This document shows positions 8,177-16,116 of a stretch of DNA of 64,000 bases, piece after piece (position 1 is the stretch's first letter; each line of letters begins with the position of its first letter). This stretch comes from Prevotella sp. BV3P1 (GTDB lineage: Bacteria > Bacteroidota > Bacteroidia > Bacteroidales > Bacteroidaceae), in the NCBI RefSeq assembly GCF_000479005.1, contig NZ_AWXC01000021.1, positions 1-64,000 on the forward strand, given 5' to 3'. The translations under genes and the position numbers were made by a program. Under the pieces are notes generated by a model. It saw only the letters and a program-made list of their open reading frames with translations. It made no database searches and was not told where the DNA came from.

Positions 8177-8566
8177 ATGAAAGTTGAAATATTAACTTTA
8201 TGCGATTTCGCACAGACATACAGAGACAGATTGACGATAGTTGGAGCATTCTCTTCCATAAACGCACAAAAGTTTCCTGTCGACATCACGGATGTCTCAT
8301 TTGTGGCAAAAATAGCTTTGGAGAAACCTGAAAACAGAAAGCACGACGTGGAGATAGCCATAAAGAAGGATGGAGAAGCAGAACCTGTATTCGGACCCAT
8401 TGCCGCACCGTTGGATCTCTCTGACAACAAAGAGGATTTTCTTGAAGCCAACCTCATTATTAAAATCGGGCATCTCACAATACCCTCTCAAGGAAAGTAC
8501 CATTTGGTATTCTCTTTCGATGGGAATGAAACAACAACTCCTTTATCTGTAGCGGAACAGAAATAA
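8177..8566 (+). CDS. DUF6941-like protein, third gene of the cassette
   Basis: The 129-residue protein begins MKVEILTLCDFAQTYRDRLT then IVGAFSSI, which resembles the start of the DUF6941 family (a beta-sandwich-like protein of unknown function). The rest alternates predicted strands and ends in a GKYHLVFSFDG segment. No signal peptide is present. The call rests on recall of the family pattern and needs a profile search. The region 8567-8764 after it holds no gene I can support. Confidence 0.7.
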   Translation: MKVEILTLCDFAQTYRDRLTIVGAFSSINAQKFPVDITDVSFVAKIALEKPENRKHDVEIAIKKDGEAEPVFGPIAAPLDLSDNKEDFLEANLIIKIGHLTIPSQGKYHLVFSFDGNETTTPLSVAEQK

Positions 8567-8764
8567 TAAATTCATTTTCATTGGGTTAACGCCAGGCCTT
8601 CATTGTTTACAACATTCGAATTGGTTCGATTGTTTCAATTCGTTGTAAAAAGATGTGTGTTCCGCCATGTTCGCTTCATTCGTTGTTCAATAACATGCCC
8701 TAAATAAAAGAGCTGTGCCCCAGATGTCTTTCTCTTCGTGAGCGTGTACGGAGATGCCTGTCCA

Positions 8765-10330
8765 TCAAAATTCGCTGGTAAAGTGGAATTTGATGTGCTT
8801 GAAGTCTTGCTGCGCCATGCTCAGCATGTAGCTTGAATCGGCCAGAAACACGTCGCGTCCCTGTCGATCCTTCGCCATGTACTGGTATTTGCGCTTCTTG
8901 AAGTTTTCCAGCTCCTCGTGGTTGTCGGCTTCTATCCAGCAAGCCTTGTACAGTCGAACTGGTTCCCAGCGGCACTTGGCATTGTACTCGTTCTCCAGGC
9001 GGTATTGAATCACCTCGAATTGCAGTTGTCCTACGGTGCCGATAATCTTGCGTTGGTTGAACTGGTTGATAAACAACTGTGCCACACCCTCGTCCATGAG
9101 CTGCTCGATGCCTTTGTTGAGCTGTTTTGACTTCATGGGGTCTTCGTTCTCAATGTATTTGAACATCTCGGGTGAGAACGACGGCAATCCCTTGAAATGA
9201 ATCTCTTCTCCCTCGGTCAGCGTGTCACCAATCTTGAAGATGCCGTTGTCTGGCAGACCCACGATGTCGCCGGGATAGGCTTCTTCGATGGTACTCTTGC
9301 GCTGCGCCATGAACTGGGTGGGTGATGAGAAGCGAACCGTTTTGCCGTTGCGAACGTGCAGATAAGGCTGGTTGCGCACGAACTTGCCCGAGCATACCTT
9401 GCAGAAGGCGATGCACGAACGGTGGTTGGGGTCGATGTTGGCCGTGATTTTGAAGATGAATCCCGTGAACTTGGGTTCTTCGGGGCGGATGATGCGTTCT
9501 TCTGCCTGTGTGGGTTTGGGACTTGGCGCAATTTCTACAAAACAGTTGAGCAGTTCCTGAACACCGAAGTTGTTGAGTGCAGAGCCGAAGAACACCGGCG
9601 CCACATCAGCCGAAAGGTAGGTTTGCTTGTCGAAAGCGGGGTACACGCCGTCTATTAGTTCAAGGTCATCGCGCAGTTGGGAAGCTCCTTGTTCGCCCAC
9701 CTGTCTGTCCAGTTCTTCGCTTTGGATGTCAACCTCCACCTTCTCGGTCACCCGTTGTTTGTTGGGCGTGAAGAGGTTGAGCTGCTGTTCGTAGATGTTG
9801 TACACGCCCTTGAACTTTCTTCCTTGTCCGATGGGCCAACTCAGTGGGCGCACCTTGATTTGGAGTTCTTTCTCCAGTTCGTCCAGCACGTCGAATGGGT
9901 CACGTCCCTCGCGATCCATCTTGTTGATGAAGATAATCACCGGCGTCTTGCGCATGCGGCACACCTCCATCAACTTTCGGGTTTGTGCCTCCACACCTTT
10001 GGCCGAATCGACCACGATGATGGCCGAGTCAACGGCCGTGAGGGTGCGGTAAGTGTCCTCAGCAAAGTCTTGGTGGCCCGGCGTGTCGAGAATGTTGACC
10101 TTGTAGCCCTCATAATCAAACTCCATGACCGAGGTAGATACCGAGATACCTCTTTGTTTCTCGATGTCCATCCAGTCGCTGGTGGCCGTTTTCTTGATTT
10201 TGTTGTTCTTGACCGCTCCGGCCACTTGAATCTGTCCACCGAAAAGCAAGAACTTCTCGGTGAGGGTGGTTTTACCTGCGTCGGGGTGTGAGATGATGGC
10301 GAAGGTTCGCCTGCGTTGTATTTCGTTCAT
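8765..10330 (-). CDS. prfC: Peptide chain release factor 3
   Basis: This 521-residue translational GTPase has the P-loop SHPDAGKTT (14-22), switch [10 protein letters not shown] (82-89), NKMD near residue 137, and the RF3 hallmarks [20 protein letters not shown] and [20 protein letters not shown]3 removes RF1/RF2 from the ribosome after peptide release. Length and order are normal for the family. It is the last gene of an operon with rfbD (6-bp gap). Confidence 0.97.
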   Translation of the reverse strand: MNEIQRRRTFAIISHPDAGKTTLTEKFLLFGGQIQVAGAVKNNKIKKTATSDWMDIEKQRGISVSTSVMEFDYEGYKVNILDTPGHQDFAEDTYRTLTAVDSAIIVVDSAKGVEAQTRKLMEVCRMRKTPVIIFINKMDREGRDPFDVLDELEKELQIKVRPLSWPIGQGRKFKGVYNIYEQQLNLFTPNKQRVTEKVEVDIQSEELDRQVGEQGASQLRDDLELIDGVYPAFDKQTYLSADVAPVFFGSALNNFGVQELLNCFVEIAPSPKPTQAEERIIRPEEPKFTGFIFKITANIDPNHRSCIAFCKVCSGKFVRNQPYLHVRNGKTVRFSSPTQFMAQRKSTIEEAYPGDIVGLPDNGIFKIGDTLTEGEEIHFKGLPSFSPEMFKYIENEDPMKSKQLNKGIEQLMDEGVAQLFINQFNQRKIIGTVGQLQFEVIQYRLENEYNAKCRWEPVRLYKACWIEADNHEELENFKKRKYQYMAKDRQGRDVFLADSSYMLSMAQQDFKHIKFHFTSEF

Positions 10331-10336
10331 AAATCG

Positions 10337-11185
10337 TTATTTCGTATGCATGCACTTTGTGAGGCTCTCTTCCCAATGAGGGATTTCGATGCCGAAGGTT
10401 TCCTTAATTTTTGTCTTGTCCAACACGCTGTAAGCAGGTCGGTGAGCCGGTGTGGGATATTCAGCGGTGTGCAGTGGTTTGACGTGGCAAGTGGTGATGC
10501 CGGCAATGCGGTGAATGGCCTTGGTGAAGTCGTACCAGCTCGTGACTCCCTCGTTGGAAAAGTGGTAGATGCCCGGCACGATGCCCTTGTTGATGATGGT
10601 CATGATGGCCAATGCCAGGTCGTGAGCGTAGGTGGGCGTGCCTATCTGGTCGAAGATTACGCCCAACTGCTGTTTCTCTTGCCCCAGTCGCAACATCGTC
10701 TTGACGAAGTTGTTGCCGAAAGTAGAGTAGAGCCATGCCGTGCGGATGATGACATGTTTTGGACATGTCTTCGCCACGGCCACCTCACCAGCCAACTTAG
10801 TAGCACCATACACACTGTTGGGACAAGGCGTGTCGGTCTCGACGTAAGGCGTGTGTTGCGTGCCATCAAAAACATAGTCGGTGCTGATTTGCACCATCCA
10901 TCCGTCACGCTTAGCCATGGCAACAGCCAGGTAAGTTGGTGCCTCGGCATTGAGGGCCGTTGCCAGTCGCTTGTTACTCTCGGCCTTGTCCACGGCCGTG
11001 TAGGCGGCGCAGTTCACGATGCCATCGATTTTGTGTTCTTCCACGAACCTGTTGATGGCGTCGCTGTCGGTGATGTCCAGTTCGTTGACGTCCGTGTTAA
11101 ACCAGTGGTGCTCCGGATAATCCTTCTGCAGAACCTGCATTTCGTTTCCCAGTTGGCCGTTGCAGCCTGTAATGAGTATGTTCAT
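10337..11185 (-). CDS. rfbD: dTDP-4-dehydrorhamnose reductase
   Basis: The 282-residue product has an N-terminal Rossmann motif ITGCNGQLGNEM (residues 4-15) and the SDR catalytic YGATK (Y..K) with upstream STDYVFDG, standard for RfbD/RmlD. It makes dTDP-L-rhamnose for surface polysaccharides. I use the ATG at 11185; the open frame extends upstream but would add 32 unrelated residues overlapping the previous gene. The start lies 4 bp after the DUF4924 stop. Confidence 0.95.
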   Translation of the reverse strand: MNILITGCNGQLGNEMQVLQKDYPEHHWFNTDVNELDITDSDAINRFVEEHKIDGIVNCAAYTAVDKAESNKRLATALNAEAPTYLAVAMAKRDGWMVQISTDYVFDGTQHTPYVETDTPCPNSVYGATKLAGEVAVAKTCPKHVIIRTAWLYSTFGNNFVKTMLRLGQEKQQLGVIFDQIGTPTYAHDLALAIMTIINKGIVPGIYHFSNEGVTSWYDFTKAIHRIAGITTCHVKPLHTAEYPTPAHRPAYSVLDKTKIKETFGIEIPHWEESLTKCMHTK

Positions 11186-11189
11186 TGTT

Positions 11190-11738
11190 TTAATCCTCCT
11201 CAAATTGAAGTCCTTCGTTGCGATCCTTGATATAATAATCAGACAGCATGCCGATGAAGGTAGTAATCTCCTGAATGGCATGTGTGGTGTCGGGCGAGAT
11301 GTCCTTCTGTTGCAGCCGCAATAGCATCACGCCGTACAAAGCGTTGAGGCATACCTGTATCTCGTCTTCCTCATGTTCGCCTTTTCGCCTCAGTTCCACG
11401 ATGAACGGCAGCACCTTGTAGTACTGTGCCGAGTAGAAGGGAAACTTGGTGCTTTGCAGCAGTCTGCGGTGCAGGTCAATGAGGTCGGTGACGATGACCT
11501 GGTTAATCTGCAGGTGTCCGCCCTGTCGTTTGCCTTCCTCGTTCATCATGCGAATGAGGTTGCCGTACCAGTCAACCATTTCTTCCTTCTGTTCGTCCGT
11601 GTAGTCGAACTGACTGATGTATTCGCGGCGGATGCGCGACAGCGAGCAATCGTACACGCGGATGATGTCTTCCACCTGCCACATATATAATATGTATTCG
11701 GCGATGCTCTTTTTGCGTAGTTGTTGTGAGATATACAC
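11190..11738 (-). CDS. DUF4924-family protein
   Basis: This 182-residue, mostly helical protein starts (GTG) MYISQQLRKKSIAEYILYMW and contains QVEDIIRVYDCSLSRI, the usual opening of the DUF4924 family in Bacteroidetes. The family has no known function. It is the first gene of the DUF4924-rfbD-prfC unit, an arrangement I regard as common in Prevotella. The GTG start is chosen because family similarity begins there. Confidence 0.82.
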   Translation of the reverse strand: MYISQQLRKKSIAEYILYMWQVEDIIRVYDCSLSRIRREYISQFDYTDEQKEEMVDWYGNLIRMMNEEGKRQGGHLQINQVIVTDLIDLHRRLLQSTKFPFYSAQYYKVLPFIVELRRKGEHEEDEIQVCLNALYGVMLLRLQQKDISPDTTHAIQEITTFIGMLSDYYIKDRNEGLQFEED

Positions 11739-11843
11739 GTTTGATGTTGTATTATGAGGTTGAATATTCGATGAGGTGATTCGGCGTTTCCAAGTGAAAC
11801 GACAGCGGTTTGCTGTGCCAGTCAGCGGTTTGGCAATAACTGG

Positions 11844-12512
11844 CTAATAGTGGAAGGTGTAAAGATTGAACACCGTCCCGATGAGGATGATGATGGAACA
11901 CACGATGACGATGCTCCCAATAATCTTATTGATAATCACGATGCCGTTGTCGTCAAATTTGCCACGCACCTTGTCGATAATCCAAGTCAGACCGTACCAC
12001 CACAGCAGTGCGCCGCCAAAGATGCCTAAGTAGCCGCTCACCATCTCGACAGGATGGTCGGGGACGACAAACTTGAACTGCGCGTACATGGCGATGAACA
12101 GCAGGATGATGAGAGGATTTAAAAACGTTATCCAGAAAGCCGTGATGCCGTTGTACAGGTATGTACCCTTCGTTTTACCGCTAACGTGCATGTGCTTAGT
12201 GGGGTTGTTACGAAAACTGTAAATGCCAAACAGCAATAGCAAAATGCTACCCAATATCTGCAAAACAAAAAGATTCTTGGGGTTGGTAATCAAATCCATC
12301 ATAAAACTCATGCCCAAACCCGTGAGCAGGGCGTAGATGATGTCAGAGCATGTGGCACCAAGGCCTGTCACCAAACCATACCAGCGCCCCTTGTTCAACG
12401 TTCGCTGAACGCACAACACACCTACGGGTCCCATCAATCCCGAAGCAATCACTCCGATGATGATGCCCTTACAAATCTGGTCGATGATATCGATGTGAAA
12501 CTCAAACGGCAT
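11844..12512 (-). CDS. LysE-family translocator (amino-acid exporter type)
   Basis: The 222-residue protein has six hydrophobic segments and the LysE pattern at the N-terminus (GLMGPVGVLCVQRTLNKGRW then GLGATCSDIIYALL) and a FLNPLIILLF segment in the middle. Family members export amino acids or related small molecules; the substrate is not predictable. ATG 12512 is used because the predicted first helix begins shortly after it. It is divergent from the ROK kinase gene. Confidence 0.85.
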   Translation of the reverse strand: MPFEFHIDIIDQICKGIIIGVIASGLMGPVGVLCVQRTLNKGRWYGLVTGLGATCSDIIYALLTGLGMSFMMDLITNPKNLFVLQILGSILLLLFGIYSFRNNPTKHMHVSGKTKGTYLYNGITAFWITFLNPLIILLFIAMYAQFKFVVPDHPVEMVSGYLGIFGGALLWWYGLTWIIDKVRGKFDDNGIVIINKIIGSIVIVCSIIILIGTVFNLYTFHY

Positions 12513-12567
12513 AGCGTATGCAAAATTGCGAAAATTATGCGAGATGCACAAATTTATGATGCTAAAG

Positions 12568-12787
12568 TTTGTGTTCTACAAGTTTTTTAATACCTTTGCG
12601 AAACGGGTGAGAACCCCTCATTGGGTCTTCCTTGTAGGGCTCACCTGCATGCGGAAAGCCATCCCGTACCTCATGCAAGCCGAAGGGTGCAATGCCGGTG
12701 CAACCGAGAACTGACATGCATCTACGCCTGCAAAGGGAGGTAGTAAACGATTTCTATACTAACTTAAAATAAAAACAAAAACATCAC
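12568..12787 (+). promoter_or_regulatory. Promoter and long structured leader of the ROK kinase gene
   Basis: TTTG (12568-12571), 19 bp, TACCTTTG (12591-12598) predicts transcription from about 12605, leaving a leader of about 180 nt. The leader holds several inverted repeats: GGGTGAG...CTCACC enclosing ACCC/GGGT, then GCATG...CATGC, then GGTGCAA repeated within 20 nt. It does not match a riboswitch I know, but the length and structure suggest cis-acting RNA. Confidence 0.5.
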
Positions 12788-13765
12788 ATGAAAGCAGTTT
12801 CTAAATTGAAACCGTATGTAATCGGTTTAGACTTAGGTGGAACCAACTCTGTCTTCGGCATCGTTGACAGCCGTGGTGACATCAAGGCCACCACATCCAT
12901 CAAGACACAAGGATACGAAAATGTAGACGACTATGTAGACGCTTCCATAGAGGCTTTGCAGTTGATTATCGACCAAGTGGGCGGCATCGACAATATCAAA
13001 GGTATGGGTATTGGTGCACCCAACGGTAACTTCTACAACGGAACCATCGAGTTTGCACCCAACCTTAGCTGGGGACACAATGGCATTGTGCCTTTGGCCA
13101 AGCTGTTCTCCGATAAGTTGGGCATTCCCGTGGCACTCACCAACGATGCCAATGCGGCAGCTATCGGTGAGATGACCTATGGCGTAGCACGCGGTATGAA
13201 GAATTTCATCGTCATCACCCTCGGTACAGGTGTCGGCTCGGGCATCGTTGTGAATGGCCAGTTGGTGTATGGCAGCGATGGATTCGCTGGCGAGTTGGGA
13301 CACGTCGTTGTGCGTCGTGAGAACGGACGTTCGTGTGGTTGCGGTCGCTTCGGTTGTTTGGAGGCTTATTGCTCTGCCACCGGTGTTGCCCGCACGGCCC
13401 GCGAATTGCTCGAAACTACCGAAGAACCCTCTCTCTTGCGCGAGATGATTCCGGAAGAAATCACGTCACTGGATGTGAGCATTGCTGCAGGTAAGGGTGA
13501 CAAGCTGTCGCAGCATGTTTATCAAATGACGGGCGAAATGCTCGGTGAGGCTTGTGCCAACTTTGCCGCTTTCTCTTCTCCCGAGGCATTTATCTTCTTC
13601 GGTGGCTTGACCAAGGCTGGCGATCTGCTGATGAAGCCTTTAAAGGAAAGCTACGACAAGTGTGTACTAAAGATATTTAAAGACAAGGCCAAGTTCTTGA
13701 TTAGTGGGCTTGATGGTTCATCGGCCGCTGTGTTGGGAGCCAGTGCCATTGGTTGGGAGATATAA
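12788..13765 (+). CDS. ROK-family sugar kinase (glucokinase-like)
   Basis: The 325-residue protein has the ASKHA phosphate-binding start VIGLDLGGTNSVFGIVD (about 11-27), the catalytic NDANAAAIGE region, GTGVGSGIV, and the ROK zinc motif CGCGRFGCLEAYCS. This family phosphorylates glucose or N-acetyl sugars with ATP. In Bacteroidetes this form is usually called glucokinase; exact specificity is uncertain. It has its own promoter and long leader, and a terminator follows. Confidence 0.9.
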   Translation: MKAVSKLKPYVIGLDLGGTNSVFGIVDSRGDIKATTSIKTQGYENVDDYVDASIEALQLIIDQVGGIDNIKGMGIGAPNGNFYNGTIEFAPNLSWGHNGIVPLAKLFSDKLGIPVALTNDANAAAIGEMTYGVARGMKNFIVITLGTGVGSGIVVNGQLVYGSDGFAGELGHVVVRRENGRSCGCGRFGCLEAYCSATGVARTARELLETTEEPSLLREMIPEEITSLDVSIAAGKGDKLSQHVYQMTGEMLGEACANFAAFSSPEAFIFFGGLTKAGDLLMKPLKESYDKCVLKIFKDKAKFLISGLDGSSAAVLGASAIGWEI

Positions 13766-13807
13766 GCATCGCTGCCACAGCAGCATGAAAGGTGCATGAA
13801 GTAAGAG

Positions 13808-13838
13808 GCCAAGGTGAATCGTTTCATCTTGGCTTTTT
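13808..13838 (+). terminator. Intrinsic terminator after the ROK kinase gene
   Basis: GCCAAGGTGAA and TTTCATCTTGGC form an 11-bp stem with one G-U pair, followed by TTTTT. Confidence 0.8.
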
Positions 13839-13939
13839 CCATGAAGCCAAATCTTCCAACCCCCACGTCCTCTCCGTGAATCCCCTGCGAGAGGAGATGT
13901 GGTTATGTAGGATGATTAAAACCAAAAGAATATATATAG

Positions 13940-14401
13940 ATGGAATATATGTCGCAAGAGGGCTACGATAAGTTGGTAGCCGAACTGAGAGAGTTGGAAG
14001 GCGTTGAACTGCCGCGTGTGCGTGACGCCATCGCTGAAGCGCGTGACAAAGGTGACCTGAGCGAGAACTTTGAATATCATGCTGCCAAACGCGAACAGGG
14101 TAAATTGTTGAGTAAGATTAGGTTCAAACAGAAGGTGTTGGAGTTTGCCCGCGTGGTGGACACCTCCCGACTTGACAAAGGGAAAGTGGGCTTGCTGAGT
14201 AGGGTAGAGATGCTCAATCTTGGCAATCAAGCCAAGATGACCTACACCATCGTGAGTCCGCATGAAGCTAATATGCGCGAGGGGAAGATATCTATCAAGT
14301 CGCCCATCGCCCAGGCTTTGCTTGGCAAGCGGGTGGGCGACGAGGTGAGCGTGAACGTTCCTGCCGGCACCATCCGGCTGAAGATAGAAGGGTTGGCGTG
14401 A
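13940..14401 (+). CDS. greA: Transcription elongation factor GreA
   Basis: This 153-residue protein has the N-terminal coiled coil with the acidic tip (DAIAEARDKGDLSENFEYHA) and the C-terminal FKBP-like domain ending SPIAQALLGKRVGDEVSVNV. GreA rescues backtracked RNA polymerase by stimulating transcript cleavage. Length is normal. It stands alone downstream of the ROK kinase terminator. Confidence 0.96.
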   Translation: MEYMSQEGYDKLVAELRELEGVELPRVRDAIAEARDKGDLSENFEYHAAKREQGKLLSKIRFKQKVLEFARVVDTSRLDKGKVGLLSRVEMLNLGNQAKMTYTIVSPHEANMREGKISIKSPIAQALLGKRVGDEVSVNVPAGTIRLKIEGLA

Positions 14402-14407
14402 GGCGGT

Positions 14408-14472
14408 TTCCTGCTTTATTTTTAATTAAATTTCTACTTTATTTTCCAACTAAAGTTCTACTTTATTTTCCA
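14408..14472 (+). repeat. Direct repeats upstream of the heme-locus promoter
   Basis: TTCTACTTTATTTTCCA occurs exactly at 14432-14448 and 14456-14472 (24-bp period). A degenerate third copy begins near 14408. The array ends 36 bp before a TACCTTTG element, so it may be an operator. Confidence 0.7.
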
Positions 14473-14508
14473 TACAAATGAGGATAGTGTAGTTTTAAAA
14501 ATCTCTCT

Positions 14509-14516
14509 ACCTTTGC
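14509..14516 (+). promoter_or_regulatory. Likely promoter -7 element of the heme-uptake locus
   Basis: TACCTTTG followed by a GCC start region. The -33 element is weak (TTTT-rich). It lies upstream of the MITE-like element, which therefore sits in the predicted leader. Confidence 0.5.
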
Positions 14517-14550
14517 CGGCGAATCAAAAAAACATTTACTAACAAACCAA

Positions 14551-14684
14551 GGTGGGTTCTATAAATTACCACCCCTGAATTATTCAAATTCAATTAAAAA
14601 TGATGTGGGTTACGTTTTGTTCTGCTTGTGTTCTTTAGAGAAGAAGAGGCATGTGTCAGACCGAGCTAATTTATAGGATCCACC
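14551..14684. mobile_element. MITE-like element, copy 2 (134 bp)
   Basis: Ends are GGTGGGTTCTATAAATTA and TAATTTATAGGATCCACC, inverted repeats with one mismatch, closely related to those of the copy at 4441-4633. Both copies also share CGTTTTGTT internally. No ORF is present. The insertion lies between a promoter element and the first heme-locus gene. Confidence 0.7.
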
Positions 14685-14699
14685 AGTATTTAATACGTT

Positions 14700-15341
14700 A
14701 TGAAAATGAGAAATGTTTTCGCAGCCGTTTGTTTAATGGCTTTTGCCGTTCTAGGATTGTCATCGTGCGACAAGGAGGAAGAAGAAGCCAAAGTGTCTAA
14801 TATCGAGTTGGCCAAAGCTCACCTCAATGGCGAGGCGGTACTCTCTACGACAGCTTTCATGAACGACTTTAACCTCACTCGCTTGCCCGAAGGATGTCCG
14901 GTGAAATACAAGTTGGCATGGGACAAGGAAGTACTTATCGTCAAAATAGTCAACTTTAGATTTGGGTCGATGCCATTTCCCATCAACTTTGGCTGTCGCA
15001 CAAAGCTCGAAGATGTAACGGCCGATGACAAAGACGCACCGAAGGGCGATGGCTGGATGAAGATTAGTGGAACCGACGGCTGTTTTGCCATGCCGGGAAC
15101 AGAAATAGGCGATTACAGAAAGGACAGTGGCGCTACGGTGAAGGGATATTACAATGCCAAGTCACGCGAGATTGAATTCACCATTGATTTTAACTTGGGC
15201 CCAACCATGCCTATCATCGCCAAGTGTGATCGTCAGGTGGTTGACAAGAACAGGCTGAAGAACTATGATGCTGAGATGAAAGAATTCGAGAAAAAATTCA
15301 ATGAGGCCAAGGAGAAGGAAAAACAACACGGTGGGAAATAA
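14700..15341 (+). CDS. Lipoprotein of a heme-uptake locus (DUF4903-like)
   Basis: The 213-residue protein starts with a lipoprotein signal (LGLSSC, Cys about residue 23). The body contains NGEAVLSTTAFM, LTRLPEGCPVKYK, GSMPFPINFGCRT and GYYNAKSREIEFTI, followed by a Lys/Glu-rich C-terminal helix. The next gene encodes a protein with the same segments in the same order, so the two are tandem paralogs. I think this is the DUF4903 family, but only tentatively. Position before a TonB receptor and HmuY suggests a role in heme or iron capture at the cell surface. Confidence 0.75.
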   Translation: MKMRNVFAAVCLMAFAVLGLSSCDKEEEEAKVSNIELAKAHLNGEAVLSTTAFMNDFNLTRLPEGCPVKYKLAWDKEVLIVKIVNFRFGSMPFPINFGCRTKLEDVTADDKDAPKGDGWMKISGTDGCFAMPGTEIGDYRKDSGATVKGYYNAKSREIEFTIDFNLGPTMPIIAKCDRQVVDKNRLKNYDAEMKEFEKKFNEAKEKEKQHGGK

Positions 15342-15357
15342 TTAATCCTCGTGTAGA

Positions 15358-15406
15358 AATGGGAGTTGGCGGGAGATGTGTATACTAACTTCGGCCAACT
15401 CCCATT
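15358..15406 (+). terminator. Strong hairpin between the two paralogous lipoprotein genes
   Basis: Perfect 13-bp stem AATGGGAGTTGGC/GCCAACTCCCATT with a 23-nt loop, followed by GTTTTG. It may partly terminate transcription so that the first lipoprotein is made in excess of the genes downstream. Confidence 0.65.
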
Positions 15407-15440
15407 GTTTTGATAGTCCAACCATAAAGCAATATTGACA

Positions 15441-16085
15441 ATGAACCCTTTCATACAAAAACATGCCCCACTCAGTATTCTCCTCAGTCTTTTGGCACTG
15501 ATTCTGTCTTCCTGCCATGGAGATGACGATTTACAGTTAACTCCGGTGAATGGCGAATATATAGCGCAGGCCAAAGAGGTTCTCACAGGCAATGTGGTGT
15601 TGTCTACGAGAACGTTCATGGGGCATGACGTGGACTTAACGCGGCTGGAGACAGGGTGCCCCACGAAATTCAATTTCACTTGGCAGGGCGACGAGATGGA
15701 GATTCGGCTGCTCGATTTTCATGTTGGCAACATGCCGTTCATCGTCAACTTTCAGTCAAAAGCCCGACTGTACACACTCAACTCGTGGGAGCAAAAAGAA
15801 TACAAAGGCAGCGGATGGGTCAAGATTTATGGCACGGACGGTCTGTCGAGAACCGCCGATAGGCAGGGAAAACCGGTGGGTAAAAAGCAGGGAGCCACCA
15901 TCCAGGGATATTACAACGTGCTGACCCACGAAATCAACATGGACATCAACTACAACATGATGAACGTGCACTCCGATTGTTTCTTGCAGAAAGTGGACAA
16001 ACATCGCATTGATAGATACGATGAGGAAGTGAAACAATATGAAGCCGATCTGGCGGCTTATAAAAAGCAGAAGGGTGAGCTGTAG
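15441..16085 (+). CDS. Second lipoprotein of the heme-uptake locus, paralog of the preceding one
   Basis: A 214-residue protein with signal peptide and lipobox (LILSSC). It shares with its neighbour GNVVLSTRTFM, LTRLETGCPTKFNF, GNMPFIVNF, GSGWVKIYGTDG and GYYNVLTHEINMDI, and also ends in a charged helix. I chose ATG 15441 over TTG 15435. The TonB-dependent receptor gene begins 31 bp downstream, so they are co-transcribed. Function is inferred from the neighbours only. Confidence 0.75.
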   Translation: MNPFIQKHAPLSILLSLLALILSSCHGDDDLQLTPVNGEYIAQAKEVLTGNVVLSTRTFMGHDVDLTRLETGCPTKFNFTWQGDEMEIRLLDFHVGNMPFIVNFQSKARLYTLNSWEQKEYKGSGWVKIYGTDGLSRTADRQGKPVGKKQGATIQGYYNVLTHEINMDINYNMMNVHSDCFLQKVDKHRIDRYDEEVKQYEADLAAYKKQKGEL

Positions 16086-16116
16086 CTCATGGTCTGCCCA
16101 ACGGCAAACCTGAAAG

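Noticed and set aside
10316-11230. 304-codon plus-strand ORF antisense to rfbD
   Set aside because: rfbD has all family motifs; the antisense frame is open because of codon bias and shows no domain.
12526-12714. 62-codon plus-strand ORF upstream of the ROK kinase gene
   Set aside because: It overlaps the LysE gene promoter region and the kinase promoter and leader; its translation looks random.
12599-12787. Kinase leader as a cobalamin or SAM riboswitch
   Set aside because: The conserved cores of those classes could not be matched; kept only as an unassigned leader.
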